Source: QHWT01 sp963755695 (GTDB lineage Bacteria; Acidobacteriota; Vicinamibacteria; Vicinamibacterales; 2-12-FULL-66-21). Taken from it: a stretch of DNA of 64,000 nt. The stretch lies in assembly GCA_963755695.1 (NCBI GenBank), contig CAVWLB010000010.1:1984001-2048000 (forward strand), read 5' to 3'. Below are positions 1-9,150 of this stretch, in pieces (positions within the stretch are counted from its first letter, which is position 1; each line of letters starts with the position of its first letter). Under the pieces are notes generated by a model. It was not told the DNA's origin. It was given only the letters and a program-made list of their open reading frames with translations, and searched no databases. The position numbers and the translations under genes were made by a program.

Positions 1-1
1 G

Positions 2-316
2 GTCGCGCCGCAAATTGCTGAAGGCTTCGCACGGTTCAAGCCGCGCGAGACAGCCTATTTCTTGCGAATCGCCAAGGGTTCGCTCGCCGAAGTGCAGACG
101 CATCTCGCGAAAGCGAGACGGCGAAACTATGTGCCCGATGAACAGCAGGCCCGTGCCGAGGAACTCGCGCGACGGGCAATCGGTGCGACGACGGCATTTC
201 TCAAGGACCGCCTCGATGCTGGGCGGCAGCAACAGAAATCAACGAATCGGGTGATTCGCAAGACGAAGTCAACATCGAATCCACATGAGCCCGAATCTCC
301 GGAAGGGCAACCATAG
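2..316 (+). CDS. Four-helix-bundle protein (S23/TIGR02436-like), 5' partial
   Basis: The open frame enters from the left edge and reads IAEGFARF...YFLRIAKGSLAEVQTHL, the conserved pattern of the four-helix-bundle family first described from intervening sequences in 23S rRNA genes (paired N-IAEG-F and IA-GS-E-T-L helices). The function of chromosomal copies is not established. The first helix is missing because the window starts inside the gene. After the last helix the C-terminus is a low-complexity charged tail. It is followed by a GCACC repeat tract and not by another gene of the same unit. Family call is by motif only. Confidence 0.7.
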   Translation, partial: VAPQIAEGFARFKPRETAYFLRIAKGSLAEVQTHLAKARRRNYVPDEQQARAEELARRAIGATTAFLKDRLDAGRQQQKSTNRVIRKTKSTSNPHEPESPEGQP

Positions 317-339
317 CGCCTCCAGGCGACAGGCATTGC

Positions 340-492
340 TGCCCAGACGCAAGGCACCCGGCACCAAGCACGTGACGGCACGTGGCACCCGGCACCCAGC
401 ACCTTGCACGTAGCACCCTTAGTGCACGTAGCACCCTTCGTGCACCCAGCACGAAGCACCTAGCACCTTGCACCCAGCACCCTTAGTGCACC
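340..492. repeat. Degenerate 7-bp GCACCxx direct-repeat tract
   Basis: About 150 bp built of GCACC followed by two variable bases (GCACCCG, GCACCTA, GCACCTT, GCACCCA), interspersed with GTGCAC. It lies directly upstream of the promoter of the next gene. Minus-strand open frames through it encode only low-complexity C/R/A-rich sequence and are not genes. Confidence 0.75.
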
Positions 493-498
493 GGCACG

Positions 499-504
499 TA
501 TAAT
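499..504 (+). promoter_or_regulatory. -10 box TATAAT, probable leaderless promoter
   Basis: A perfect TATAAT ends six bases before the ATG at 511, so transcription would begin at or next to the start codon. There is no Shine-Dalgarno sequence in the gap. No good -35 lies at 16-18 bp; TTGCAC at 468-473 is too far (25 bp). Confidence 0.5.
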
Positions 505-510
505 TAGTGG

Positions 511-1215
511 ATGCAGCAGGCGATCGCGACGCTCGTGCGGGACCTCGGGCGGGTGTTCGGTGGACGGCTCGAGTCGCTCGCCGTGTATTCGGGCCATCAC
601 GATGACGGCGTGCTGCACTCGCTCGCGCTGATCGAGGGTCTGAGCTTCCGCGACCTGACCGCGTGTCTGCCGCTCGCCGAGAGCTGGCACCGTCTGGGGC
701 TGGCCGTGCCGCTCATGCTGTCGCGTGACGAACTGCGCCGCACCGTCGACATCTTTCCGTTGGAGTACGCCTCGATCATGGCCACCCACGCGGTGGTCTT
801 CGGCCGGCCGCCCTTCGACGGGATGACTATCCCGGCAGAGGATCTCCGGCGGGCCTGCGAGGCGCAGGCCAAGAGCCACCTGATCCACCTGCGCGAGGCA
901 TTCCTCGAATCACACGGCGAAGCGCGCAGCGTGGCTGCGCTCATCGCCTCGTCGGCGGCCTCGCTGCGTGCGATCCTGACCAACATCGCGCGCCTTCCCG
1001 ATACGGCCGCCGCGTCCCCGATGGCGGCCATGCCTTCGGACGAAGTTCTCGCGCGGGTCGCGGAAAGCCGCATCGGCATTGCCGCCGGGCTCGTTCAGGA
1101 CGTGCTGTCGGCGGCAACGACCGGCCAGGTGTCCATCGCCGACCCCTCCGCGCTGCTGGCCCGCTACATCGATGCAGCGCAACGCGTGTGGGAATACGTC
1201 GATCGGTGGCGCTGA
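511..1215 (+). CDS. Hypothetical protein, possible nucleotidyltransferase-like fold
   Basis: A soluble protein of 234 residues with no signal peptide or membrane segment. The N-terminus (RLESLAVYSG...HSLALIEG) has the strand-turn-strand look of a nucleotidyltransferase-type domain, but the usual GS and paired-Asp catalytic motifs are not present, so activity is doubtful. The rest is helical, with an Ala-rich region around residues 135-190. The ATG at 511 is chosen because TATAAT lies six bases before it. The next gene starts 11 bases after its stop, and the TPM and LemA genes follow, so it may belong to that envelope cluster. Function unknown. Confidence 0.7.
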   Translation: MQQAIATLVRDLGRVFGGRLESLAVYSGHHDDGVLHSLALIEGLSFRDLTACLPLAESWHRLGLAVPLMLSRDELRRTVDIFPLEYASIMATHAVVFGRPPFDGMTIPAEDLRRACEAQAKSHLIHLREAFLESHGEARSVAALIASSAASLRAILTNIARLPDTAAASPMAAMPSDEVLARVAESRIGIAAGLVQDVLSAATTGQVSIADPSALLARYIDAAQRVWEYVDRWR

Positions 1216-1226
1216 CCTTCACGTCG

Positions 1227-2084
1227 ATGATCAACGCTCAATCCTCGAGGCTCAACGGCATCCGGGTGTGCCTGCTCCCGCTTCTCTGGGTATTGATCGG
1301 TGGACATTCCACCCTGCGCGCTGGCGCGTTTGCCCCGGACAACCCGCCCGTGTTGACCGCGCCGGTCAACGATTTCGCGCACGTCATCGACCCGGAGAGT
1401 GCCGCGGAGCTCGACCGGCGCATCCGCGCGCTCCAGAGCGCGACCGGCGATGCGGTAATCATTGCCACGGTCCAGACCTTCAAGCCGTACGGCGACATCC
1501 GCGAGTACACGACCAAGATGTTCGAGAACGGCGGGCGCGGGATTGGACAAAAAGGCAAGGACAACGGGTTGTTGATCGTGCTGGCGATCGACGATCGGCA
1601 GATCAAGATCGAGCCTGGCTACGCGCTCGAAGAGTTCATCACCGACGGGTTCGCGGGAGAGACGATCCGCAACGTCATCGCGCCGGAGTTCCGCCAGGGA
1701 CGTTACGGGAGTGGACTGCTGGCGGGGACGACCCGAATCATCAACCGGATCGCGGAACGCCGCGGGGTCACGCTCAAGGATGTGCCGCAGCAGCAGGTCT
1801 CCTCTTCGCGTGAGTCGCCGCACATTCCAATCTCCCTCATCATCTTCATCATCATCGTGGTGATCATGCTGAGCCGCGGGGGCGGCGGTCCCAGACGACG
1901 ACGCCGCTACTGGGGCGGCGGCCCCTGGAGCGGATGGAACAGCGGCGTCGGACCGTTCGGCGGCGGCGGAATCGGCGGCGGCTTCGGAGGATTTGGCGGA
2001 GGGTTCGGCGGCGGCGGCGGCGGCGGATTCGGTGGATTCGGCGGCGGACGCTCGGGTGGCGGCGGCGCCTCGGGAGGCTGGTAG
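1227..2084 (+). CDS. TPM-domain (YgcG-type) membrane-anchored protein with Gly-rich tail
   Basis: Residues 1-36 form a signal peptide or anchor, residues 42-175 match a TPM domain (VLTAPVNDFAHVIDPE near the start, then KDNGLLIVLAIDDRQIKIEPGYALEE), residues 201-216 are a hydrophobic helix, and the last 65 residues are almost only Gly, Phe and Arg. In this family the TPM domain lies outside the membrane and the Gly-rich tail follows the helix; some members are reported phosphatases, but most have no proven activity. The ATG at 1227 is preferred over the GTG at 1188, which overlaps the previous gene and precedes the signal peptide. LemA follows, a pairing seen in many bacteria. Confidence 0.88.
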   Translation: MINAQSSRLNGIRVCLLPLLWVLIGGHSTLRAGAFAPDNPPVLTAPVNDFAHVIDPESAAELDRRIRALQSATGDAVIIATVQTFKPYGDIREYTTKMFENGGRGIGQKGKDNGLLIVLAIDDRQIKIEPGYALEEFITDGFAGETIRNVIAPEFRQGRYGSGLLAGTTRIINRIAERRGVTLKDVPQQQVSSSRESPHIPISLIIFIIIVVIMLSRGGGGPRRRRRYWGGGPWSGWNSGVGPFGGGGIGGGFGGFGGGFGGGGGGGFGGFGGGRSGGGGASGGW

Positions 2085-2098
2085 CGCGCCCGATCAAG

Positions 2099-2165
2099 CG
2101 GACCTCGGACCTCGGGGGTCTTCAGGATTTGGTGATTTCGGAATTTGGTGAATTGGTGATTACCT
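2099..2165. repeat. Direct repeats: GGACCTC pair, then GGTGATT / GGTGAAT units
   Basis: Between the TPM gene and lemA the spacer holds two copies of GGACCTC and then four degenerate units related to ATTTGGTGA. The same GGTGATTT word recurs at 48660-48720 and, in inverse orientation, at 42937-42995. Confidence 0.6.
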
Positions 2166-2189
2166 AACGCGGAGCAAACGGAGATAACG

Positions 2190-2759
2190 ATGAGAGTGAA
2201 CCGACGTTCGGCGGTGCACATCCTGGTGGTGGCGCTTGCAGCCGCCAGCCTGTCCGGCTGTTCCTACAACAAGTTCACGACACAGGAGGAGGCGATCAAG
2301 GCGCAGTGGGCGCAGGTGCAGAACCAGCTCCAGCGACGCAACGACCTGATTCCGAATCTCGTGGAGACCGTCCGCGGCTATGCGACTCACGAGGAAAGCG
2401 TGCTGAAGGAGATTGCCGACTCACGTTCGCGGCTGCTCGCGGCGAAGTCGCCGGAAGAAACGATTCAGGCCGCCAACCAGCAGACCTCCGCGCTCGGCCG
2501 GCTGCTCGCGGTGGTCGAGAATTATCCTCAGCTCCGTGCCAACGAGCAATTCAACCGGTTGATGGACGAGCTCTCGGGGACGGAGAATCGCATCGCCACC
2601 GAACGCATGCGCTACAACCAGGCGATCCAGGAATACAACACGTCGCGGCGTAAGTTCCCCGCGAACGTCACCGCGAAGGTGTTCGGGTTCAAGGAATACC
2701 CGTACTTCGAGGCGCCCCCGGCGGCACAAACGCCGCCGAAGGTGGATTTCAGAAAGTGA
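2190..2759 (+). CDS. lemA: LemA family lipoprotein
   Basis: A LemA protein of 189 residues, the usual length. The N-terminus has a lipobox LSGC with Cys24 as the likely lipidated residue, whereas many LemA proteins have an uncleaved anchor. The family helices follow: YNKFTTQEEAIKAQWAQVQNQLQRRNDLIPNLVETV..Y at 26-66, then ENYPQLRANEQFNRLMDELSGTENRIATERMRYN. The C-terminus ends in the typical Phe/Tyr-Pro-rich segment. A purine-rich GGAGATAAC precedes the ATG. LemA proteins are envelope-associated and of unclear function; the neighbouring TPM gene supports a shared envelope role. Confidence 0.93.
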   Translation: MRVNRRSAVHILVVALAAASLSGCSYNKFTTQEEAIKAQWAQVQNQLQRRNDLIPNLVETVRGYATHEESVLKEIADSRSRLLAAKSPEETIQAANQQTSALGRLLAVVENYPQLRANEQFNRLMDELSGTENRIATERMRYNQAIQEYNTSRRKFPANVTAKVFGFKEYPYFEAPPAAQTPPKVDFRK

Positions 2760-2762
2760 CCC

Positions 2763-3263
2763 ATGGCGATCAAAGACGCACTCTTACCCGAGTACGACCA
2801 TGAGATGGGCTCGACGCGCCGGCTGCTCGAGCGCGTGCCGGAAGCGGATTTCAGCTGGAAGCCCCACGAAAGGTCATACACGCTCGGCCAGTTGGCCGGT
2901 CACCTGGCGAACATTCCCAACTGGATCCCCTATACCTGCGACTACGCGATCTTCGACGTCACCAGCATCGGCGACGCGGCGCGGCCGAAGGATCCGGTGT
3001 CAGTGGCCGAGCTGCTGGCGACGTTCGACGCCAACGTCAAGAAGGGACGGAACAAGATCGACGAGCAGACCGACGCATCGCTGATGGGCATGTGGACCTT
3101 CAAGCAGGCCGAACACGAGATATTCACGATGCCGAAGGTCTCCGTTCTTCGCAGCTTCATCATGAACCACACCATCCATCATCGCGGTCAGCTCACCGTC
3201 TACCTCCGCCTGCGCAACGTGCCGCTTCCCGCGATTTACGGTCCGTCGGCCGACGAAGGCTGA
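2763..3263 (+). CDS. DinB/YfiT-like metal-binding protein
   Basis: A 166-residue four-helix-bundle protein of the DinB superfamily. The metal triad is visible: His47 (LAGHLANIP) and His136/His140 within NHTIHHRGQL, with the Arg-Gly-Gln-Leu that normally follows. Members bind a divalent metal; some are thiol-dependent transferases, but most are unassigned. It starts three bases after lemA's stop, so it is probably cotranscribed. No partner that would define its substrate is adjacent. Confidence 0.88.
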   Translation: MAIKDALLPEYDHEMGSTRRLLERVPEADFSWKPHERSYTLGQLAGHLANIPNWIPYTCDYAIFDVTSIGDAARPKDPVSVAELLATFDANVKKGRNKIDEQTDASLMGMWTFKQAEHEIFTMPKVSVLRSFIMNHTIHHRGQLTVYLRLRNVPLPAIYGPSADEG

Positions 3264-3312
3264 TTGGTTCGATGTCCAGCGCTCACGGGGTCACGACCAA
3301 GCTTGGCGAGCC

Positions 3313-4809
3313 ATGAATCCCCGGCTCCATGACCGTCCCCCGAGCACTGGATCTTGGACACTGAATATTGCCGGTCTCGCGCTGTTCGTGGTGCTGTCCA
3401 CGATGAACAGCGCCGGCTATCGCTACGGTGCGTCGGACCAGGCGTTCTATCTTCCGGTCGTGTATCGGCAGCTCGATTCGTCGCTCTTTCCGCGCGACCG
3501 AGCGGTGATCGATGCGCAGGGCCGACTGACCCTGTACGACGATGTGGTCGCCGCGCTGGCGCGCGTGACGCCGTTGAGCATGCCCCACCTGTTTTTCGCG
3601 CTCTACGTGTTCACGCTTGCCCTGCTCTACGTGGCCGCGATTCGAATCGGCGCCTCCTGGTATCACACACGGTGGGCGCCGCTGGCGCTGGCGGCGGCAC
3701 TCACGCTCCGTCATGCGATCGCGAAGACGGGGGCGAACACGCTCGAGGGCTATTTCCATCCTCGCATGCTCGCTTTCGCGATCGCATTGATGGCGCTCTC
3801 GATGTTCCTCGCGCGCCGCGACGGCCTGACGATACTGTTGCTGTTGATTGCTGCCGCTTTGCATCCGACCGCGACGGCATGGTTCGTGGTTTGGCTGGCC
3901 GTCGCCCTGTGGGTGGCGCGGCCTCGATGGCGCCGCGTCATGCTCGGGTTGACCGCTGCCGGTATCCTCATTGGCGCGTGGGTCGTACTGCGCGGTCCTC
4001 TCGCAGGACGCCTGGCTAAGATGGACGAGGCGTGGTTTGCCGTCATCGCGGACAAAGACTACCTGTTTCCGCTGTCGTGGCCGGCCAACGCGTGGCTGAC
4101 CAATCTCGTCACGATTCCGATTGTCATCCTGGGTTGGCGCGCGAGACGCCGCGCGGACGGGCTCGTCGAGCGTGAAACGGCGCTGGTCGTTGGCGCGGCC
4201 GCGCTGATTGTGCTGTTTTGCTGCTGGCTGCCTTTCAACGCGGCTCGCGTGACGCTCGCCGTGCAACTGCAGGTCAGCCGCCTGTTCTGGATATTGGACC
4301 TGCTCGCGACGATCTACCTGGTCGGCATGGTTGCCGACGGCTCGCGTCGCCGCGCGGCGGTGGCCTCGCTGGCAATCGCGCTCGCGTCGACGGCGCGGGG
4401 CGTCTATATTTGCTTCGTTCAGTTTCCCGACCGGCCGATCGTGGCCATCGATCTGCAGCATCGCGACTGGCGCAACGCGATGGCCTGGGCGCGGCAGACA
4501 CCGACGTCGAGCGGATGGCTTGCCGATCCGTTTCATGCGACCCGCTACGGCTCGAGCGTGCGCGCTGCCGCCCAGCGCGACGTCTTCATCGAAGAGCTGA
4601 AAGACACCGCGCTGGCGATGTACGATCGTGATGTGGCGATGCGCGTGGCGGATCGCGAGCGGGCGCTCACCGGCGTCGCCTGGGACTCACCGGACGGCGC
4701 TCGCGCGCTGGCCCGGCGCTACGATTTGGACTATCTGCTGACCGAACGTCAGGTTGATCTGCCGCTGGTGCACCGGGCCGGATCGATCTTCATCTACCGT
4801 CTGCGCTGA
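3313..4809 (+). CDS. Polytopic membrane protein, possible GT-C-type glycosyltransferase
   Basis: A protein of 498 residues with around ten hydrophobic segments between residues 18 and 365, then a soluble C-terminal part of about 130 residues. The layout resembles GT-C glycosyltransferases and related lipid-linked sugar enzymes. An acidic pair expected in the first external loop could be the D in GASDQAFYLP near residue 40, but this is not conclusive. Charged loops (Arg-rich on the inside) fit a many-helix topology. No other glycosylation gene is adjacent; the YheT-like hydrolase follows about 70 bp downstream. I cannot name a substrate. Confidence 0.6.
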   Translation: MNPRLHDRPPSTGSWTLNIAGLALFVVLSTMNSAGYRYGASDQAFYLPVVYRQLDSSLFPRDRAVIDAQGRLTLYDDVVAALARVTPLSMPHLFFALYVFTLALLYVAAIRIGASWYHTRWAPLALAAALTLRHAIAKTGANTLEGYFHPRMLAFAIALMALSMFLARRDGLTILLLLIAAALHPTATAWFVVWLAVALWVARPRWRRVMLGLTAAGILIGAWVVLRGPLAGRLAKMDEAWFAVIADKDYLFPLSWPANAWLTNLVTIPIVILGWRARRRADGLVERETALVVGAAALIVLFCCWLPFNAARVTLAVQLQVSRLFWILDLLATIYLVGMVADGSRRRAAVASLAIALASTARGVYICFVQFPDRPIVAIDLQHRDWRNAMAWARQTPTSSGWLADPFHATRYGSSVRAAAQRDVFIEELKDTALAMYDRDVAMRVADRERALTGVAWDSPDGARALARRYDLDYLLTERQVDLPLVHRAGSIFIYRLR

Positions 4810-4879
4810 ATCGATGGGTGCGCACCGAGTCCAATCGGGCGAGACCCTGCCCTGAACCTTGAGCATTGATACCCATTTC

Positions 4880-5851
4880 ATGAATGCGTTCGTGCCCCGA
4901 CCCCGGCTGAAACGGGGGCACTGGATGACCGTCTACTGTTGGGCGGTGTCCAGGCGGCTCGATCTCCCGTCGCCCGAAGAGCGGCTCTTTCGGGTCACGG
5001 CGGACACCGAGGTGCTGGCTCACTGCTACTGGCAGCAGAAGCGTGACGGGCATCTGACGCTCGTCGGACTGCACGGCCTCGAAGGCTCCAGCACCGCGCA
5101 CTACATGCGCGGCACCGCGCACAAGGCCCTTCGCGCCGGCTTCAACGTGGTCCTCTTGAACCAGCGAAACTGCGGCGGCACCGAACATCTCGGGCCCGGG
5201 CTCTATCATTCCGGTCTCACCGAGGACGCCGCGCTGGTGATCAAAACGCTGGCGAGCGAGGGTCTCGACCGGGTCGTGATCGGCGGCTACTCACTCGGCG
5301 GCAATCTCGCGCTGAAGCTGGCCGGAGAGCACGCGCCGGCGGAACTGCCGACGCTGAAGGGGATCTGCGCGGTGTCGCCGGTTCTCGAGCTCGAACAGTG
5401 CGTCCGCGCGCTCGAACGGCCATCCAACGTCATCTATCAGTGGAACTTCGTACGGAATCTGAAGGCTCGCATGCGCCGCAAGGATCGCTGCTGGCCGGGG
5501 CGATTCCCGGTGGAGGCGCTCCCACGGGTGAGAACCGTTCGCCAGTTCGATGCCGTCTACACCGCACCGCACTTTGGGTTCGGAACGGCCGAAGAGTACT
5601 ACTATCGCGCGGCGGCGATGCGCGTCATCGATCGCATCCAGATCCCCGCGCTCATCATCACCGCGGCCGACGATCCATTCGTTCCCCTCGACGCGTTTCG
5701 CGAGCCGGCTCTCACCGGCAACCCGCACATCAGCCTGATCGTGGCCGAACACGGCGGCCACTGCGGATTTCTCGGGGTCGCGTCAGGCGACGGTGACGAC
5801 GGATATTGGGCGGAGAGGAAGATCGTCGAGTTCGCTCAGCAGTTCGCTTGA
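4880..5851 (+). CDS. Alpha/beta hydrolase, YheT/EMB8 family
   Basis: The nucleophile elbow GYSLGG is at about residues 136-141 (Ser138), the acid is in ITAADDPFVP, and the histidine is in VAEHGGHCGF near the C-terminus. The N-terminus FVPRPRLKRGHWMTVY and the LHGLEGSS and NQRNCGGTEH motifs are characteristic of the YheT/EMB8 group, whose members act on lipids or esters, mostly with unknown natural substrates. The ATG at 4880 is preferred over a TTG at 4859. The last 16 bases overlap the convergent DUF72 gene, so the two transcripts are antisense at their 3' ends. Confidence 0.9.
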   Translation: MNAFVPRPRLKRGHWMTVYCWAVSRRLDLPSPEERLFRVTADTEVLAHCYWQQKRDGHLTLVGLHGLEGSSTAHYMRGTAHKALRAGFNVVLLNQRNCGGTEHLGPGLYHSGLTEDAALVIKTLASEGLDRVVIGGYSLGGNLALKLAGEHAPAELPTLKGICAVSPVLELEQCVRALERPSNVIYQWNFVRNLKARMRRKDRCWPGRFPVEALPRVRTVRQFDAVYTAPHFGFGTAEEYYYRAAAMRVIDRIQIPALIITAADDPFVPLDAFREPALTGNPHISLIVAEHGGHCGFLGVASGDGDDGYWAERKIVEFAQQFA

Positions 5852-6549
5852 GCGTTGAATAGCGACTCGAGAATCCTGGCGAACTCGGGCCCGATCCCCT
5901 GCTCTTCGTGCTTGAAATAGACGAAGACATCGCCGAGCCCCGGCAGGGCGCGGATGACGTTCGCCCATCGCTCCAAATCCGCGGGCTGATAGCCCTCATC
6001 ACGCAGTCGGAAGTAGGCGTAGTCGGCCGTGGTGACGACCGGGGTGCTCATCTTCTCGCTGTCTGCGATGCAGAGGGCGAGGTTCCGACGCCGCAGGGAA
6101 TCGAAGACCGCCTCGTCGTGCCAGGACGAGTGCCGGAACTCGAACGCCGCGCGCGTTCCTTCAGGCAGCAGTTCGAGGAACGACCCGAGCACCGCGTCAT
6201 CGCGCTTGAACGTCGGCGGAAGCTGAAAGAGCAGGATGCCCAGCTTCGGTCCGAGCGTCGCCGCGGTTCGACAAAACACGTGGGTGAGATCCTCGCAGCG
6301 CTGCAGCTTCGAATCGTGGGTAATCCGGCGCGGCGCCTTCAGCGTGAAGGTGAAGTGCTCCGGAGTTCCTTTTGCCCATCCGTCCAGGAGTGCCGGGGTC
6401 GGCATGCGGTAGAAGGTGTAGTTGACCTCGACGGTTCGGAACCGTTCGGCGTAGTACGCCAGCATCTTCGACGTCGGGAACTTCTCCGGATAGAAGGTGC
6501 CGCGCCACTCGGGATAGTTGTAACCGGAAGTACCTACCAGGACGTTCAC
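5836..6549 (-). CDS. DUF72 family protein (YecE-like)
   Basis: A 237-residue protein with the DUF72 signature: VGTSGYNYPEWRGTFYP at the N-terminus, FRTVEVNYTFYRMP, then FTLKAPRRITHD, LLFQLPPTFKRD, FEFRHSSWHD and the C-terminal YAYFRLRDEGY and VFVYFKHEEQG segments. The fold is a TIM barrel; the biochemical role is unknown. Start ATG at 6549 gives the canonical N-terminus. It is transcribed towards the YheT-like gene and overlaps its end. The upstream 200 bp separates it from the divergent ADOP cluster and is the likely promoter region for both. Confidence 0.92.
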   Translation of the reverse strand: MNVLVGTSGYNYPEWRGTFYPEKFPTSKMLAYYAERFRTVEVNYTFYRMPTPALLDGWAKGTPEHFTFTLKAPRRITHDSKLQRCEDLTHVFCRTAATLGPKLGILLFQLPPTFKRDDAVLGSFLELLPEGTRAAFEFRHSSWHDEAVFDSLRRRNLALCIADSEKMSTPVVTTADYAYFRLRDEGYQPADLERWANVIRALPGLGDVFVYFKHEEQGIGPEFARILESLFNAQANC

Positions 6550-6753
6550 CCGCCAATGCTAAATGCGCAACGGCTGAATACTCAATGCTCGAACGGTTCG
6601 GTTCCGGGACGGCTCGTCCCACCCGCGGACACTCAGGGCCGCCGCAACCGGGTCCTCAGTGCATCTAAACCCTCTCGTTCTAGCCACTTACAGCACCTGG
6701 GCATCTTGGCAGTCCGTTCGCTCTCGCCAGCACGGTCTGAATAGGCCGAACTG

Positions 6754-9150
6754 ATGTTGAACGATCTTCGCTTCGCGGTCCGCGTCCTCCTGCGCAGCCC
6801 CGGCTTCACGTCCGCGGCGCTTCTCGTCCTCACGCTCGGCATCGGCGCAACCACGACGATGTTTGGAGCGATCAACGCGGTGCTGCTCGAGCCGCTTCCG
6901 TTCCCCGACCCCGACAAGCTGTTCGTGGTTCGCGAAACCCGTCCGCAGGCGGGTTTCGAACGGACGGTGGTTTCGGCAGAGGAGTACCTGACGTGGACGC
7001 GCGGAAGCCGGGTAATCGAGAACGCCGCCATCCACAGCGCTCCTGGAGTCGCCATCGCGATCAATGGCGCAACCGATCGTCTGCCCGCGCTGCGCGTCTC
7101 GGCGGAGTTCTTTCCGCTGCTCGGTCTGACACCGATTGCCGGCCGTCCCTTCACTCGGGAGAACGAGCAGCCCGGACGCGGAGACGTCCTCCTCATCAGC
7201 TACCGTCTCTGGCAGGATCGGTTTGGCGGCGCCGCAGACGTGGTGGGCCGGACGGTGCGCCTCGAAAGTAGACCTGCCGTCATCCTCGGGGTCTTGCCGC
7301 CAAAGTTTTCGTTCGGCGGACGCGTCGATGTCGTCGTTCCCGAAACCCTGACCCCCGAACTGGCCGCCGCGTCACAGCAGGGGCACTCGTATGACGTTTA
7401 CGCGCGCCTCGCACCAGGCGTGACGCGCGAGCAGGCAATCGCCGAGCTGACGAGAACGGCGCTGGCGGCCGAACACTCGCCGAAGCACCTCCTCGGCGTG
7501 ACGTTCGTGCCGCTCAAGGACGAAGTGGTCGGAGACGCCCGGACACCGATGCTGGTGCTGTTTGCCGCGGTCGGCTGCGTGCTGCTGATTGCGTGTGCCA
7601 ACATTGCGAACCTCCTGCTCGCTCGCGGCACGGCGCGTCAGCGTGAGATCGCCATCCGATCGGCGCTTGGCGCCGGGCGGCCGCGAATCGTGAGACAACT
7701 GGTGACCGAAAGTCTCCTGCTTTCGTTCGTCGGCGGTATCGCGGGTGCCCTGCTCGCAGCCTGGCTGACCGATGTGCTCGCGCGCGCCGCCGCCTCCTCG
7801 ATCCCTCGCGCGGACGAGATTCACGTCGACGTGCGGGCGCTGCTGTTCGCGATGGGCATCTCGCTCGCGGCAGGTCTGCTCTTCGGATTGATCCCGGCAC
7901 TCCACGCATCGCGCAGCGACGTCAACCTCACGTTGAAGCAGGAGGGACGTGGATCGTCCGGCGCACGGCAGCGCGCGCTCAGCGTGTTCGTCGTCGCTGA
8001 GATCGCGCTCGCGCTCGTGCTGCTGGTCGGCGCCGGCCTGCTGCTCGCCAGCTTCGACAGGCTTCGCCACGTGGACCCGGGCTTCGACGCCGGGCACGTG
8101 CTCGTGGCCCCGGCGTTTCTTCCCGAATGGAAATACTCCACGCGCGAGACGCTGCGCGCCTTCTTCACCCGGGCTGACGCCGAACTGAGCGCCGTTCCAG
8201 GCGTGGTTGCGGTGGGTGCGACAAACGCGCTGCCGCTCTCCGGTGACAACTCCTCGGGCGCGCTCACGATTGAAGGGCAACCCGCACCCACTCCCGCAAC
8301 CCGGCCGAACGCGGATCGCCGCGCGGTCACGCCCGGGTATTTCGCCGCACTCTCGATGCACGTGCTGGCCGGCCGGGTATTCACCGCGGCAGACGATGAC
8401 CGGGCGCCGCTGGTCGTGGTGGTGAGCCGCGGATTCGCGGATCGGTACTGGCCTGGCCAGGATGCGATCGGGAAACGGTTGAAGCTGGGACGCTATGAAT
8501 CGGCCGGGCCGATGCGGACGGTGATTGGCGTCGTGAACAACGTGCAGCACGCCAATTTGTCGATCCAGCCTCACCCGGTCATCTATTACCCATATGCGCA
8601 GGGACCGGATGCCGCAATGCAGTGGGTTATCCGATCGACGTCGAATCCGGCGGCCATTGCCGGAGGGGTGCGCCAGGCCATGCAACGGCTCGATCCGGAT
8701 TTGCCGACAACCGAGCTGAAGCCGCTCACCGACTTCGTGCAGGGATCGCTGATGGACACGGAGATTGCCATGTCGCTGCTCGGCAGCTTTGCGCTGCTGG
8801 CGATCCTGCTCGCGGCGGCCGGTGTCTACGGGGTCATGGCTTACGCGGTCGCGCAGCGCACGACCGAGTTCGGGATCCGCGTGGCACTGGGCGCAGCGCC
8901 GCGCGACCTGGTGCGGCTGGTTGGCCGTCAGGCCATGGCGCTGACTGCCGCGGGCGTCATTATCGGCCTCGCGGCGGCGCGGCTCGCGAGTGCCGCACTT
9001 ACGGGTATGGTCTACGGCGTGCGGCCGTCGGATCCGACCGTGTACCTGTCGACCGCCGGCATCCTCGCCGCGGTCGCCCTCAGCGCGTGCATCGTTCCCG
9101 CTCTACGCGCGTTGCGAGTCGACCCGATCGTTGCGTTGAAGGCGCAGTGA
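6754..9150 (+). CDS. ADOP-family ABC permease 1 (duplicated MacB/FtsX)
   Basis: A 798-residue protein with two MacB periplasmic-core plus FtsX permease units in one chain, the arrangement of the acidobacterial duplicated orphan permeases (TIGR03434). The first helix is within residues 17-45 (LTLGIGATTTMFGAINAVLL), the central membrane block begins at about 265 (VGCVLLIACANIANLLLARG, then RQREIAIRSALGA), and the C-terminal block ends in the family hallmark LRVDPIVALK. Relatives are MacB/LolE-type mechanotransmitters that do not form a classical channel. Here the helix motif has TTTMF in place of the ANTAIF of the other five copies. No ATPase gene is adjacent. First gene of a three-gene tandem; its frame is intact. 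Confidence 0.93.
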   Translation: MLNDLRFAVRVLLRSPGFTSAALLVLTLGIGATTTMFGAINAVLLEPLPFPDPDKLFVVRETRPQAGFERTVVSAEEYLTWTRGSRVIENAAIHSAPGVAIAINGATDRLPALRVSAEFFPLLGLTPIAGRPFTRENEQPGRGDVLLISYRLWQDRFGGAADVVGRTVRLESRPAVILGVLPPKFSFGGRVDVVVPETLTPELAAASQQGHSYDVYARLAPGVTREQAIAELTRTALAAEHSPKHLLGVTFVPLKDEVVGDARTPMLVLFAAVGCVLLIACANIANLLLARGTARQREIAIRSALGAGRPRIVRQLVTESLLLSFVGGIAGALLAAWLTDVLARAAASSIPRADEIHVDVRALLFAMGISLAAGLLFGLIPALHASRSDVNLTLKQEGRGSSGARQRALSVFVVAEIALALVLLVGAGLLLASFDRLRHVDPGFDAGHVLVAPAFLPEWKYSTRETLRAFFTRADAELSAVPGVVAVGATNALPLSGDNSSGALTIEGQPAPTPATRPNADRRAVTPGYFAALSMHVLAGRVFTAADDDRAPLVVVVSRGFADRYWPGQDAIGKRLKLGRYESAGPMRTVIGVVNNVQHANLSIQPHPVIYYPYAQGPDAAMQWVIRSTSNPAAIAGGVRQAMQRLDPDLPTTELKPLTDFVQGSLMDTEIAMSLLGSFALLAILLAAAGVYGVMAYAVAQRTTEFGIRVALGAAPRDLVRLVGRQAMALTAAGVIIGLAAARLASAALTGMVYGVRPSDPTVYLSTAGILAAVALSACIVPALRALRVDPIVALKAQ

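Noticed and set aside
127..473. Cys/Arg/Ala-rich minus-strand open frames over the GCACC tract
   Set aside because: Low-complexity translation of a simple repeat; no start signal.
3283..4536. 417-residue minus-strand open frame
   Set aside because: Shadow of the plus-strand membrane protein: Arg/His/Gln-rich, no motifs and no ribosome-binding site.
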